Assembly: GCF_900452515.1 (NCBI RefSeq) | Contig: NZ_UGNW01000001.1 | Span: forward strand, 1,736,001 to 1,800,000 | Reading direction: 5' to 3' | DNA length: 64,000 nt | Source of the DNA: Legionella birminghamensis | GTDB taxonomy: Bacteria > Pseudomonadota > Gammaproteobacteria > Legionellales > Legionellaceae | Shown here: in pieces, positions 1-9,178 of the stretch | Position numbering within the stretch: position 1 is the first letter of the stretch | Layout of the letters: each line of letters opens with the position of its first letter | Notes under the pieces: model-generated | Told to the model about the DNA's origin: nothing | The model's input: the letters and a program-made list of their open reading frames with translations, nothing else | The model's database searches: none | Program-made: the position numbers and the translations under genes

Positions 1-278
1 ACCAGATTAATCGCGACACGCATTGATGAATCTTTTTTATTACGCATAGCCTGAGATGGCAACTCATCCATTCCAACAATTTCGGAAGCGTGTACAATCG
101 TAAACTGCTCTGGATTAGCGCCATGTTTTTTAAGTGAAGCGGTCACCTGGGCTTGATCACCAGTCAGGATTAACTTCAATTCAGGATTTTGCTGAATTGC
201 TCGAACACAAGCGGGAATCACTACCTTAAGGCCATGATCCCCTCCCATCGCGTCAACGGCAATCGTTATGCTTTTCAA
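1..278 (-). CDS. plsX: Phosphate acyltransferase PlsX (partial, N-terminal part)
   Basis: N-terminal 92 codons of PlsX, which makes acyl-phosphate from acyl-ACP for phospholipid synthesis; the rest lies beyond the window edge. The start is a TTG at 276-278. The protein opens with the family's typical VDAMGGDHG stretch (residues 8-16), followed by the nucleotide-binding-like fold and the [10 protein letters not shown] segment near residue 85. The rpmF stop codon lies only 5 bases upstream, and the yceD-rpmF-plsX order is the classic gammaproteobacterial cluster leading into fab genes, so co-transcription is likely. No ATG fits the conserved N-terminus, so the TTG start is favoured. Confidence 0.93.
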   Translation of the reverse strand, partial: MKSITIAVDAMGGDHGLKVVIPACVRAIQQNPELKLILTGDQAQVTASLKKHGANPEQFTIVHASEIVGMDELPSQAMRNKKDSSMRVAINL

Positions 279-283
279 GCGAA

Positions 284-481
284 TTACTCTTTCTCGTCTT
301 CATAAACATTATCGGTATCGATCACTTTACGACCACGATAATAACCATCAGGGGTGATGTGGTGACGACGGTGAGTTTCACCTGTTGTGCTATCAACGGA
401 TAAAGTAGGTCCGGTTAATGCATCGTGTGAACGTCGTTGATCACGGCGTGAGCGTGATTTTTTATTCTGTTGAACAGCCAT
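284..481 (-). CDS. rpmF: 50S ribosomal protein L32
   Basis: 65-residue ribosomal protein L32. It begins [20 protein letters not shown], the diagnostic basic N-terminus of the family, and includes the [18 protein letters not shown] segment. The open frame extends upstream, but the ATG at 479-481 is the conserved start, so the longer reading is rejected. It sits between yceD and plsX on the same strand. The zinc-binding cysteines found in some L32 forms are absent, so this is the zinc-independent type. Confidence 0.97.
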   Translation of the reverse strand: MAVQQNKKSRSRRDQRRSHDALTGPTLSVDSTTGETHRRHHITPDGYYRGRKVIDTDNVYEDEKE

Positions 482-611
482 TGTATTACTCCTAGGCGAA
501 TAGTCTAATGTTGGGCGAAATATTACCCATTTTTTCTCTATAATCCAAGTCTTAGTGCAACTAATATTGGAAATTAGCAAAAATTGCTCCGTATTATACT
601 CCAATTTTCAA

Positions 612-1037
612 TTATTCGGAAATTTCCAGATACTGTTTAATATCCGAATTGCATTCATGGATATCTTCATGAGTTGTGGGGCTATACAGGTATAGCTCAT
701 CGGTCACTAGCTCCCGGAGATCGATCTCTTCTTTTTCGTATACAACACTTTCAAAATCAGCCATTAGTTTTTCAGCGATGGCCTCGGAGGCGCACAGAGC
801 AAGTTCAGTCGAATTAACATATTCATGGCTGAATTCATTCAGACACCGCTGACAGATAACCTGGATGTTTCCTGACACAGTCATACTTAGTAAATAGTAA
901 TATTGGCAAAACCCTATTTTAAATTGACAAGTCAGATGACAAGGCGGCTGAATATGAGGCGGTAAGCGTTCTGTTAGTTCAATCGAAGCCTTTTGATATT
1001 CCTTATATTCAGGATGTTTTTTTAAATTTATTAACAT
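612..1037 (-). CDS. yceD: YceD/DUF177 family protein (23S rRNA accumulation protein)
   Basis: 141-residue DUF177/YceD protein. The family is linked to 23S rRNA accumulation and is almost always encoded just upstream of rpmF, as here. The CQRC pair inside a VICQRCLNEF segment is the recognisable motif, followed by an acidic C-terminal half with EEIDLRELVTDEL. The frame is open to about 1109, but the ATG at 1035-1037 gives the family's normal N-terminus (MLINLKKHPE). The assignment rests on motif and synteny; the biochemical role is only partly known. Confidence 0.85.
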   Translation of the reverse strand: MLINLKKHPEYKEYQKASIELTERLPPHIQPPCHLTCQFKIGFCQYYYLLSMTVSGNIQVICQRCLNEFSHEYVNSTELALCASEAIAEKLMADFESVVYEKEEIDLRELVTDELYLYSPTTHEDIHECNSDIKQYLEISE

Positions 1038-1160
1038 AGAAATACAATTCCAAGAAGGGTTATAGGCAATGAGCGTGTGTCTATTATTCCGCGGAATGCG
1101 CGAATTCATATGAGTGACTCATATCCTGATTCTAGCAAAATATTCAGGACTTATCTTCAT

Positions 1161-1721
1161 TCATGTTATAGAAGGTGTTATCACCAGTGGTTCCCGATCG
1201 GTATGGGCGGAGACACCAAAAGGACCTATATTTTTACCCGTGCAACGATAACGAAGGTAATCAATTACATGCAGCATCAATGCAGCAATGGTTCTCGTAT
1301 TATGTCTCTCAAACTGAATCCACGAAGCCTTGTTTCCTGATTTGCCCTCAGCAACACCCAGTAAAATCTCTTTCAAAACCAGCCCGGAGAATGAATATTG
1401 CTGGCAAATAGACTGGTGAGAGGAATGGCGCTTGCTTAGCCGGGTTCTATATTGCTCCACTATAGCCTTGTAAAAGGCACCCTCATCTTCAAACTTTAAA
1501 TGCGCACCTTTTAGCATCTCCTCGAGAATATTGGTTGTTAGTTCCTGGTTTTGATTAAAGTCGAGCCGCAATTTGGAAATAAGAAGTATTATAAAATTAA
1601 TTTCGCTGTGCGAAGCCTGGATAACCTCCCCGCTTTCGATTAACTTCTTAATTAATGCACTTTCCCGATAGGTATGCTCAATTTTATTAAAAAATTTAGT
1701 CAGCCTGGAGATTTCTGGCAT
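1161..1721 (-). CDS. Hypothetical protein, 186 aa
   Basis: I do not recognise this protein. It is a soluble, mostly helical 186-residue protein with no signal peptide or membrane segment, rich in charged residues in the first 110. The ATG at 1719-1721 is preceded by a weak GAG; an in-frame GTG two codons upstream (1727) is the alternative. It lies upstream of yceD on the same strand with a gap of about 120 bases, and diverges from mnmA with 147 bases between them. Composition resembles its neighbours, so it is probably a genuine lineage-restricted gene. Confidence 0.6.
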   Translation of the reverse strand: MPEISRLTKFFNKIEHTYRESALIKKLIESGEVIQASHSEINFIILLISKLRLDFNQNQELTTNILEEMLKGAHLKFEDEGAFYKAIVEQYRTRLSKRHSSHQSICQQYSFSGLVLKEILLGVAEGKSGNKASWIQFERHNTRTIAALMLHVIDYLRYRCTGKNIGPFGVSAHTDREPLVITPSIT

Positions 1722-1868
1722 AATCACTCAGATATTTTACTGTATTATTCTATAAGTATATTTTTAATTGTTAAATTCTTCCTGTTTATTCCATATTTTT
1801 TTGCCAATAGGGTTTTAGTGTAGTGCTGCTTGGCTTAAAATAGATATATTTTAGACATTTGTGTAATT

Positions 1869-2954
1869 ATGAAAGCAAAAGTGATTGTGGGTATGTCTGG
1901 AGGTGTTGACTCCTCTGTGGCAGCCTGGTTATTGAAAGAGCAAGGCTATCAGGTGGAAGGCCTGTTCATGAAAAATTGGGAACAGGATGATCAAGATGAT
2001 TATTGTCCTGCGGCAGAGGATTTGGCAGACGCTGAAGCGGTAGCTGGCAAATTGAATATTCCTCTGCACTGTGTGAATTTCGCTGGCGAATATTGGGATC
2101 GTGTTTTTACTCATTTTTTGCATGAGTACGAATCCGGAAGAACTCCAAATCCAGATGTTCTCTGCAATAAAGAGATTAAATTCAAAGCTTTTCTGGATCA
2201 CGCCCTTGGAATGGGCGCTGATTTTATTGCAACAGGCCATTATGCAAAAATCAAACATGAATCCCCTTTTCCCGCTTTACTGAAAGCCAAAGACCGGGAG
2301 AAGGATCAAACTTATTTTTTGCATGCAGTAGAACCCTCTGCCCTTTCGAAAACTCTTTTTCCAGTAGGTGATTATCATAAAGCCGAAATAAGGCAAATGG
2401 CCAAAGAGACGGGATTGATTACCCATGATAAAAAAGATTCTACCGGGATTTGCTTTATTGGTGAAAAAAAATTCAAAAGCTTTTTAAATGAGTTTATTCT
2501 TGCCAAACCCGGTGCCATAAAAACCGTCGCTGGAGAAATCATTGGCCGACATGATGGTCTGATGTTCTACACTTTAGGACAAAGACAGGGTCTGGGAATT
2601 GGAGGTCTTGCAAACGCAAGTGATCAGCCATGGTATGTCGTTGATAAAGATCTGGAAAACAATGAACTGATTGTTGCCCAGGGGCAAAGTCATCCCATGC
2701 TATATTCCCAAGGTTTAATTTGTGGTGAAATACATTGGCTTGCGGATTGTAAAGACAAATTACCGTTAACCTGTTATGCCAAAACCAGATATCGACAAGT
2801 GGAACAGGCCTGCATGATTTCTCCCGAGGATAATAAAAAACACTATATTATGTTTGCAGATCCACAGCGCGCGGTTACACCAGGCCAATATATTGTGTTC
2901 TACGATAAGAATCAATGCCTGGGTGGTGCTATAATTGAGCAAAATATTCGATAA
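1869..2954 (+). CDS. mnmA: tRNA-specific 2-thiouridylase MnmA
   Basis: MnmA (361 aa) uses ATP and a relayed persulfide to thiolate U34 of Lys, Glu and Gln tRNAs. The PP-loop SGGVDSS is at residues 10-16. The two catalytic cysteines are visible: Cys99 in NPDVLCN and Cys195 in STGICFIGE, matching the E. coli pair. Length is normal. The erpA start follows 26 bases after its stop, so the two may be co-transcribed. Together with mnmC at 9-11 kb the window carries two steps of the same wobble-uridine modification (mnm5s2U). Confidence 0.97.
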   Translation: MKAKVIVGMSGGVDSSVAAWLLKEQGYQVEGLFMKNWEQDDQDDYCPAAEDLADAEAVAGKLNIPLHCVNFAGEYWDRVFTHFLHEYESGRTPNPDVLCNKEIKFKAFLDHALGMGADFIATGHYAKIKHESPFPALLKAKDREKDQTYFLHAVEPSALSKTLFPVGDYHKAEIRQMAKETGLITHDKKDSTGICFIGEKKFKSFLNEFILAKPGAIKTVAGEIIGRHDGLMFYTLGQRQGLGIGGLANASDQPWYVVDKDLENNELIVAQGQSHPMLYSQGLICGEIHWLADCKDKLPLTCYAKTRYRQVEQACMISPEDNKKHYIMFADPQRAVTPGQYIVFYDKNQCLGGAIIEQNIR

Positions 2955-2980
2955 TACTTATTTATAAATTGGAGTCATTG

Positions 2981-3361
2981 ATGGACGCAACAACTAATGA
3001 AGCATCCTCCGTTCATTTTACAGTCAGCGCTGCCGACAAAGTAGCCTCTTTACTGGCCGAAGAAGATAACCCTAATCTGAATCTGCGTGTTTTTATTAGC
3101 GGCGGCGGCTGTTCGGGTTATCAATACGGGTTTACCTTTGATGATGTCATTAACGAAGACGATACAATTATTTCACAACAAAGTTCTGATGGTCGGTCTA
3201 AAATTAAATTACTGATTGATTCAACGAGCTATCAATATCTTTCTGATGCAGAAATTGACTATGTCAAGGGTATACAGGGAGAGCAGTTTGTTATCCGCAA
3301 TCCCAATGCAAAAACTACTTGCGGCTGTGGTTCGTCATTTAGTATTGATGAAGACGAGTAG
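2981..3361 (+). CDS. erpA: Iron-sulfur cluster insertion protein ErpA
   Basis: A-type Fe-S carrier of 126 aa that delivers clusters to apo-enzymes. The three ligand cysteines are in place: Cys44 in [10 protein letters not shown], and Cys114 and Cys116 in [14 protein letters not shown] at 2970-2973 sits 7 bases before the ATG at 2981, which settles the start; the in-frame TTG at 2969 overlaps that ribosome site and is rejected. ErpA is preferred over IscA because of the acidic tail and the lack of isc neighbours. A palindromic repeat follows the stop codon. Confidence 0.92.
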   Translation: MDATTNEASSVHFTVSAADKVASLLAEEDNPNLNLRVFISGGGCSGYQYGFTFDDVINEDDTIISQQSSDGRSKIKLLIDSTSYQYLSDAEIDYVKGIQGEQFVIRNPNAKTTCGCGSSFSIDEDE

Positions 3362-3388
3362 GCTATTTACCCCGTGACGTCAGACCAT

Positions 3389-3425
3389 CCGAATCCCCGC
3401 GGCGTCGACCGCGGGATCAACATCC
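3389..3425. repeat. Dispersed CCGCGG palindrome, copy 1
   Basis: Perfect 7-bp inverted repeat CCCGCGG (3396-3402) / CCGCGGG (3409-3415) with a 6-base spacer, flanked by CCGAATC. It sits between the convergent erpA and L,D-transpeptidase genes. The same core recurs at 4.3, 11.2, 11.4 and 16.5 kb. The stem could act as a terminator-like structure for both genes, but it has no T-tract. Confidence 0.75.
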
Positions 3426-3429
3426 CAAA

Positions 3430-3930
3430 TTAATAAGGTTGAACAATAACCTTCGTTCCAATCTTGATAAAATTCTGGTTCAACCATTTGGCATCGCCAG
3501 GTCTTACACGAATGCAACCATGACTGGCATTATAGTTTGGAACATCAGGAGAACCATGAATTGCATAGTATTTACTAAAGAACATACAATATGGCATTGG
3601 TGCCCCGCCTTTGCCTAATGGGTAACGACTGGAACGACATCCTGCACCACTTTTACTAAAGATACGATAGGTTCCTGAAGGGGTTTTACAGGAACGTCGT
3701 ATATCACGACAGTAATGACTTCCCCCGGATGCTTTGCCACTTCTTACGACTTTTCCATTGCTGGATACAGCAACCCAGCTTAATTTCCTGGGGTTAAATA
3801 TGAACGTATTGGAGGCGACATTGATATAGGGCCCATTGGTCATAGTAAATGAGTTATCTGCGTAAGAGGCGTTGATGCTGAAAAAAATAAAAAAAAGGGC
3901 AAAGAGCTTGCGGAGGTTTCTTGCTTCCAT
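3430..3930 (-). CDS. Secreted L,D-transpeptidase (YkuD family)
   Basis: 166-residue exported protein with a signal peptide (basic start, hydrophobic 9-20, likely cleavage after ASYA at 21-24). The YkuD catalytic signature is complete: HGSPDV (His125) and SHGCIRVRPGD with nucleophile Cys139. Such enzymes make 3-3 peptidoglycan cross-links or anchor proteins to the wall in the periplasm. It is short, with no LysM or peptidoglycan-binding domain. Legionella 'enhanced entry' EnhA-type proteins belong to the same family, but that role cannot be inferred here. A possible LysM-like gene remnant lies just upstream on the same strand. Confidence 0.87.
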   Translation of the reverse strand: MEARNLRKLFALFFIFFSINASYADNSFTMTNGPYINVASNTFIFNPRKLSWVAVSSNGKVVRSGKASGGSHYCRDIRRSCKTPSGTYRIFSKSGAGCRSSRYPLGKGGAPMPYCMFFSKYYAIHGSPDVPNYNASHGCIRVRPGDAKWLNQNFIKIGTKVIVQPY

Positions 3931-4014
3931 GGTGCGTCCTTAAAAGTATCCTAACCTAAATATAGTTCATTTATTGGACACTTCCAGTGATGGATCCAAG
4001 TATCTGAATACTCA

Positions 4015-4241
4015 TTACAAATCCACCGGCCTGTTCATTGTTGAATAACCGACAGCCAATGCCTGGGGAGTATTGGAATTACTCAATTGATCCAAAAAGA
4101 CCAGTTTAAAATTAGCCTTATCAGCCAGGGAACTCAAGTCGCTATTTTCCGGATAGTATTAGGGAAAAATAATGATTTGCCCTATTCTAATGATTGCCTG
4201 ATTGTGCTGGTTTTTAGCAGGAATCAGTATCGAGGTGACTG
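4015..4241 (-). pseudogene. Gene remnant with LysM-like segment
   Basis: The reverse strand reads in one frame as a LysM-like tail (IPAKNQHNQAIIRIGQIIIF), then one in-frame TAA, then about 45 further sense codons ending VGYSTMNRPVDL and a stop at 4015-4017. Another in-frame TAA precedes the readable part. No start codon or ribosome site is visible. I read this as the decayed 3' end of a cell-wall-binding protein gene between the transpeptidase and the prp operon. The LysM label is tentative. Confidence 0.35.
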
Positions 4242-4278
4242 CTTAGTAAATTGGGGGTTCTGAATTAGATTCATTGGG

Positions 4279-4362
4279 TTCCGCGGTCACACACAGCCGC
4301 GGGGATTCGGATGTCGCAGCCCGCGGGGATTTGGGAGTCGCAGCCGCGGGGATTTGGGAGCT
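4279..4362. repeat. Dispersed CCGCGG repeat, tandem degenerate copies
   Basis: CCGCGG occurs at 4281-4286 and 4297-4302, then the unit GTCGCAG-CCGCGGGGATTYGGGA recurs about every 27 bases up to 4361. This is a short tandem array of the palindromic element seen singly elsewhere. It lies just downstream of the prpD stop codon and upstream of the gene remnant. Confidence 0.7.
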
Positions 4363-4381
4363 TTATGGATTCTAAATAGGA

Positions 4382-5830
4382 CTACTTCACCTGCCACATT
4401 CCCATAAACTGATCCACAGACATTGCCGCCAGTGAGTTTGTGTCATACATCGCGGAGGCTATCTTTTCTGTTTGCGGAGTAGAGAATCGGGTTTTGAGAT
4501 TGCGCATGAATTTGTCGTTTAACACTGGGATCCCTTCTTCACGACGACGTTTATGCCCAATTGGATATTCAACGGTTATCACATCCGATTTGCTGCCATC
4601 TTTATAGATGAGCTGCATGCTGTTTGCTATCGAGCGTTTCTCCGGATCATGATAGTCTCGGGAAAAGGTCTGATTTTCAGTAACATGCATCATTTCGCGC
4701 AACTGGTCAATGCGAGGATCGGAAGCATATTCATCCTCATAATGCTCAGCACGTAAATCACCATGCAATAAGGCAACAGCCGCCATATATTGCAAGCAAT
4801 GATCCCGGTCAGCAGGATTGTGCAGTTTTCCCTGCTTGCTGATAATACGGATCGCAGACTCATGGGTTATCATCTCTATCCGGCTAATCTCATCAAATCT
4901 GGCAGTGACTTCCGGATGCAATTTAACTGCGCATTCTACAGCGGTTTGCGCATGAAACTCTGCTGGATAAGACAATTTGAATAATACATTTTCCATGACA
5001 TAGCTTCCATAGGGTCTTTGGAAGCTGAAAGTATTTCCTTTAAACAAAACATCGTAAAACCCCCATTTTGGGGCAGACAATGCACTGGGATACCCCATTT
5101 CCCCGGCCTGGCTAATTAAGGCAAGGCGGACTGCACGCGAAGTGGCGTCACCGGCAGCCCAGGACTTTCTTGAGCCAGCATTGGGTGCATGACGATAAGT
5201 ACGTAGACTTTGACCATCCACAAAAACCTGTGACAATGTTCTCAACAGCATATCCCGATCACCACCCAGCAATTGGGCAGCAACTGCAGCACTCGCGATT
5301 TTGACCAGGAGAACATGGTCCAAACCAACGCGGTTAAAACTGTTTTCAAGCGCCAGGCAACCTTGTATCTCATGCGCTTTGATCATCGCTGTCAACACAT
5401 CCTGTACAAGAAGCGATGGTTTACCCTGCTGAAGATTTCGTCTGCTGACATAATCAGCCACGGCAAGGATAGCCCCCAGGTTATCAGAGGGATGTCCCCA
5501 TTCAGCTGCAAGCCAGGTATCATTAAAATCCAGCCAGCGAATCATGGCACCTATATTGAAGGCTGCCTGGACCGGATCCAGCTCATAGGAAGTGCCGGGT
5601 ACTCTGGCGCCTCCTGGCAAGCCTGCACCAGGCACAATCGGACCTAGCAATTTACTGCATTCTGAGAAATTAAGCGCCAGCATACCGCAACCCAAGGTAT
5701 CCATTAGACACAGCCGCGCTGTTTCATAAGCATCAGGGCTACTAATCTGGTAATTCAAAACATAATCGACAATGTCCTGAATCACTGAGTCATAATCAGG
5801 TTTTATATTATCTTCAACATAGGAATGCAT
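4382..5830 (-). CDS. prpD: 2-methylcitrate dehydratase PrpD
   Basis: PrpD (482 aa) dehydrates 2-methylcitrate in propionate breakdown. The MmgE/PrpD fold is evident: an all-alpha N-terminal half with [31 protein letters not shown]-type sequence near 225, and the C-terminal lid with [12 protein letters not shown]. The ATG at 5828-5830 is preceded by GAGG inside the end of prpC with ideal spacing; an upstream in-frame start at 5848 lies before that ribosome site and is less likely. The prpC stop is one base upstream, so prpB-prpC-prpD form one operon. Confidence 0.94.
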   Translation of the reverse strand: MHSYVEDNIKPDYDSVIQDIVDYVLNYQISSPDAYETARLCLMDTLGCGMLALNFSECSKLLGPIVPGAGLPGGARVPGTSYELDPVQAAFNIGAMIRWLDFNDTWLAAEWGHPSDNLGAILAVADYVSRRNLQQGKPSLLVQDVLTAMIKAHEIQGCLALENSFNRVGLDHVLLVKIASAAVAAQLLGGDRDMLLRTLSQVFVDGQSLRTYRHAPNAGSRKSWAAGDATSRAVRLALISQAGEMGYPSALSAPKWGFYDVLFKGNTFSFQRPYGSYVMENVLFKLSYPAEFHAQTAVECAVKLHPEVTARFDEISRIEMITHESAIRIISKQGKLHNPADRDHCLQYMAAVALLHGDLRAEHYEDEYASDPRIDQLREMMHVTENQTFSRDYHDPEKRSIANSMQLIYKDGSKSDVITVEYPIGHKRRREEGIPVLNDKFMRNLKTRFSTPQTEKIASAMYDTNSLAAMSVDQFMGMWQVK

Positions 5831-5831
5831 T

Positions 5832-6950
5832 TTAACCTCGTTTTTCAATTGGCAGATAAGCTTTGGGTTCAGGGCCGGTATATTCTGAAGTTGGCCGAAT
5901 CAACTTATTATCTGCCCGTTGCTCAAAGACATGGGCAGACCAGCCAGTGATACGGGACATTACAAAAATTGGTGTAAACAAGCCGGTGGGTATTCCTGCA
6001 TAGTGATAAGCAGAGGCGCTATAAAAATCCAGATTAGGGAATAATTTCTTTTCCCTGCGCATAACTGCCTCAACGCGTTCAGAAATTTCAAATAACTGGG
6101 TGCTGCTTCGTGCTTCTGCCAGTTTTTTTGACCAGGTTTTAATGATATCCGAACGGGGATCACTTACTGTGTATACTCGATGACCAAAACCCATAATTTT
6201 GGCTTTATTCGCCAGCATTTCCATTAAGCGGGTTTCTGCATCATCAGGGTTCTTGAATTGTTCAAGCATTTCCATTGCAGCTTCATTTGCACCGCCATGG
6301 AGGGGCCCGCGCAGGGTGCCAATTGCTGAAGTGATTGCAGAATAAAAATCAGATAAGGTTGCTGCAGTAACCCTTGCTGCAAAAGTAGAGGCATTAAACT
6401 CATGTTCAGCATAGAGTATTAAGGATACATTCATCATATCCCGTTCCAGCTTATCGGGCTTTCTGCCATGCAGCATCGACAGAAAATGTCCACCTATGGT
6501 GGTTTCATCCGTCTCTACACTGATTTCCTTGCCTTCGAAATGATAGGCATACCAATAACAGATCATGCCGGGAAATAAGGCCAGCAAGCGATCGGCAATG
6601 TCGTACTGTTGTTTGAAGTCAGTTTCAGGTTCGACATTCCCCAGAAAGGAGCAAGCAGTTCTCAATACGTCCATGGGATGAGAGTCTTTCGGGATCATTT
6701 TAAGCACTTGCTTTAAGGATTCAGGCAATTTGCGCAAGCTCATCAACTTGTCTTTATAGGCATCGAGTTCTTTCTGAGTGGGTAAGTGGCCGTAATGAAG
6801 AAGATAGGCAACCTCTTCAAAACTGGCATACATGGCTAAATCATCAATTGAATACCCACGGTAATTCAAGCCTTTTCCTGCTTTACCTACTGTACAAATT
6901 GCTGACTCGCCAGCAACAACTCCAGCTAATCCGGCTGTATTATTGACCAT
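5832..6950 (-). CDS. prpC: 2-methylcitrate synthase PrpC
   Basis: 372-residue citrate-synthase-family enzyme condensing propionyl-CoA with oxaloacetate. Family landmarks are the N-terminal [12 protein letters not shown], the [13 protein letters not shown] active-site histidine segment, [14 protein letters not shown], and [11 protein letters not shown] near the end. The N-terminus [14 protein letters not shown] is typical of PrpC rather than the longer GltA. Its start overlaps the prpB stop by 11 bases and its stop lies one base from prpD, so translation is probably coupled. Confidence 0.95.
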   Translation of the reverse strand: MVNNTAGLAGVVAGESAICTVGKAGKGLNYRGYSIDDLAMYASFEEVAYLLHYGHLPTQKELDAYKDKLMSLRKLPESLKQVLKMIPKDSHPMDVLRTACSFLGNVEPETDFKQQYDIADRLLALFPGMICYWYAYHFEGKEISVETDETTIGGHFLSMLHGRKPDKLERDMMNVSLILYAEHEFNASTFAARVTAATLSDFYSAITSAIGTLRGPLHGGANEAAMEMLEQFKNPDDAETRLMEMLANKAKIMGFGHRVYTVSDPRSDIIKTWSKKLAEARSSTQLFEISERVEAVMRREKKLFPNLDFYSASAYHYAGIPTGLFTPIFVMSRITGWSAHVFEQRADNKLIRPTSEYTGPEPKAYLPIEKRG

Positions 6951-7824
6951 CCTCTTTCTCCCTCAATTGATCTAAAATTTGTTCGTATCGGTGATAACCC
7001 AAAACCTCATATAATTCTTCCCTGCTCTGCATTGCATTGAGTACTGGGGATTGAGTGCCCTGACTTAGAATTGTTTCGTACACATGTAAGGCCGCTTTTG
7101 ACATTGCCCTGAAAGCGCTTAGCGGATAAAGAATGAGCCCTATACCCGCTTCTTTTAATTCCTCACGGGTAAACATTGGTGTTTTACCGAACTCGGTAAT
7201 ATTTGCTAAAACGGGTACATGCAGGCTGCTAGTGAATTGTTTATACTCATCCAGCGAAGTCATTGCCTCAGGAAAAATCATATCGGCACCCAACTCAACG
7301 CAGAGCTGCGCCCGCTCAATAGCCGCAGCCATACCCTCCACCGCATAGGCATCAGTTCGCGCCATAATCACAAAGTTTTCATCGGTACGCGCATCAACAG
7401 CCGCTTTTATTCGATCACCCATTTCAGACGAGCTGACAATTGCTTTATTGGGGCGATGGCCACAACGTTTTGCGATAACCTGATCTTCGATATGAATAGC
7501 AGCAACTTTGGCATCTTCCAGTGTTTTGACTGTTCTGGCAATATTAAAGGCATGGCCCCAGCCGGTATCAACATCTACCAGGAGGGGCAGTTCGCTAACC
7601 GCGGTGATTCGTCTGGCATCTTCTGCGACTTCCTGCAAGCTGGTCATACCAAGGTCAGGCAATCCATGGGAAGCATTGGCAACCCCTGCGCCTGATAAAT
7701 AGATAGCCTGCCCGCCAGCACGTTCTGCCAGCATGGCACAGTAGGCATTAATCGTTCCCATTACCTGAAGCGGGGTTTGAGTTTTTACGAGTAACCTAAA
7801 TCGTTTCCCTGCGGACTCCGTCAT
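6940..7824 (-). CDS. prpB: 2-methylisocitrate lyase PrpB
   Basis: 294-residue member of the isocitrate lyase/PEP mutase superfamily; it splits 2-methylisocitrate into pyruvate and succinate. Signatures are DVDTGWG for Mg2+ binding, [18 protein letters not shown] with the catalytic KRCGH, and IMARTDA. The ATG at 7822-7824 gives the usual PrpB start; the extra 24 codons upstream look non-coding. It is the first gene of prpBCD. No prpR-type activator is adjacent; the nearest upstream gene is a small Lrp-ligand-domain-like protein. Confidence 0.95.
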   Translation of the reverse strand: MTESAGKRFRLLVKTQTPLQVMGTINAYCAMLAERAGGQAIYLSGAGVANASHGLPDLGMTSLQEVAEDARRITAVSELPLLVDVDTGWGHAFNIARTVKTLEDAKVAAIHIEDQVIAKRCGHRPNKAIVSSSEMGDRIKAAVDARTDENFVIMARTDAYAVEGMAAAIERAQLCVELGADMIFPEAMTSLDEYKQFTSSLHVPVLANITEFGKTPMFTREELKEAGIGLILYPLSAFRAMSKAALHVYETILSQGTQSPVLNAMQSREELYEVLGYHRYEQILDQLREKEDGQ

Positions 7825-7977
7825 AATCTCATTCCATCCTGAAGTGTGTCTGGCATTTTTACATGAGAGATGACGTATAGCAATAAGAAAAAACACAGAA
7901 GCATAAAATGAATAGTGAGAAATACCAAGCGCTTATTATGCATCCCGGCTGCAGGGCAACCGGGAGCGCTTTATTGC

Positions 7978-8232
7978 TTACTTACCTGAAACTTGCTTCC
8001 ACCAGTTAGTTTTGGTTTCAGTAGCCCAGTGGCCTTCACGCATACGGTTTACGAATTCTTCAGTTTTTTCAGGAGATGAGGATTTGCTATCGAGTTTAAT
8101 GCACCAGTCCCAATCACCTGTTGTAGACCACATGCCTTCAACACCTTCCCATTTAGACATGCCCTTCATCATATCAGAAGAGGTTTTATCAGTTTTTAAA
8201 AAAATAACACTGTTCCAATCATTCATCATCAT
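7978..8232 (-). CDS. Small protein resembling a stand-alone Lrp/AsnC ligand-binding domain
   Basis: 84-residue soluble protein, Trp-rich at both ends. The pattern VIFLKTD, MSKWEGVEGMWSTTGDWDWCIKLD, then helix and strand, resembles the beta-alpha-beta-beta-alpha-beta RAM/Lrp ligand-binding fold without a DNA-binding domain; this is inference from pattern only. AAGGA lies 8 bases before the ATG triplet run at 8232, which sets the start and excludes the longer reading to 8289. It is on the same strand as prpB, 153 bases upstream of it, so it could sense a metabolite of that pathway. Confidence 0.6.
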   Translation of the reverse strand: MMMNDWNSVIFLKTDKTSSDMMKGMSKWEGVEGMWSTTGDWDWCIKLDSKSSSPEKTEEFVNRMREGHWATETKTNWWKQVSGK

Positions 8233-8323
8233 TTTAACTATCCTTAGTTTATTTTTGAAAATCGTCTTTACCGACGACTTATTCAGCATAAACCAAAATA
8301 TTGGAACTTGCCATGCAATAAAT

Positions 8324-9109
8324 TTAAATCACCAAATGTCCTTTCAGATACCATTTACAGCTGCCAGAGATATACACTCTATCAGCCGACACCTCGCACC
8401 ACAGTTCCCCTTTCCGAAACGAGCCCTGAATTGCTTTCAGCGAGGTTTTATGCAAACGATCGGACCAGAATGGGGCGAGCACACAATGTGCCGATCCGGT
8501 TACCGGGTCTTCAGCTATATTATGCCTGGGGTAAAAACAGCGGGAATAAAAATCATAGCCTTCGGCACAGGCGGTGATAATTAAACCCCGTTTGGGTAAG
8601 AGGCTAAGGGATCTATAATCAATCTGCGCCTGCGCTACGTCGTTTTCATCATGAAGTAGAAAGACATAATCCAGCTCGCTCTCAAAAAATGCCAATACAT
8701 TCTGATCAATCAGGCCCTCATACGGCTCAGTCGCCTGTATCTGGGAATAAGCTAACTTTGGGAAATCAAGTGTAAAGCGATCAGCTTTCTTTTTAACGCT
8801 CAATTGTCCGCCCATGCTGGAAAAATGAACAATATCACCGTTGCACTTGCCTAGTTCAAACAGTACAAAACCGGCGGCTAAGGTTGCATGGCCGCAGAGG
8901 GTGATTTCACCTTTAGGTGTAAACCAGCGGATGTGGAATCCATTGCTTGTTTCTATTACAAACGCAGTCTCTGATAAATTATTTTCAACGGCAATGGCTT
9001 GCATTAATTCATCATTTAACCAATCACTTAGAAGACAGACTGCTGCAGGGTTGCCATGAAAAATCTTGTCAGTGAATGCATCAATTTGAAAAATTTCAAT
9101 ACTTAACAC
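8324..9109 (-). CDS. PhzF family isomerase/epimerase
   Basis: PhzF-fold protein of 261 aa. The family opening IEIFQIDAFTDKIFHGNPAAV and the catalytic glutamate in NLSETAFV are present, followed by WFTPKGEITLCGHATLA; the C-terminal half has EDPVTGSAHCVLAPFW. Members are diaminopimelate-epimerase-like isomerases, and most are of unknown substrate. I chose the GTG at 9107-9109 because GAGG lies 8 bases before it; the alternative ATG at 9125-9127 has no ribosome site. It is downstream of mnmC on the same strand. Confidence 0.9.
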   Translation of the reverse strand: MLSIEIFQIDAFTDKIFHGNPAAVCLLSDWLNDELMQAIAVENNLSETAFVIETSNGFHIRWFTPKGEITLCGHATLAAGFVLFELGKCNGDIVHFSSMGGQLSVKKKADRFTLDFPKLAYSQIQATEPYEGLIDQNVLAFFESELDYVFLLHDENDVAQAQIDYRSLSLLPKRGLIITACAEGYDFYSRCFYPRHNIAEDPVTGSAHCVLAPFWSDRLHKTSLKAIQGSFRKGELWCEVSADRVYISGSCKWYLKGHLVI

Positions 9110-9178
9110 AACAAAAACCTCGCTCATAGACTAATGGGGCGAAGATTAACTATCTCAGCCCATATAAGCAAGAAAAAA

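Noticed and set aside
2969-2980. TTG start extending erpA by four codons
   Set aside because: The TTG overlaps the GGAG ribosome site that correctly serves the ATG at 2981.
7940-7975. TCCCGG/CCGGGA hairpin as terminator of the small Lrp-like gene
   Set aside because: Only a 6-bp stem and no T-run; it could as well be part of the prpB leader.
8012-8584. 190-codon forward ORF
   Set aside because: It lies antisense to the small Lrp-like gene and PhzF, which have clear family motifs and ribosome sites; a shadow reading.
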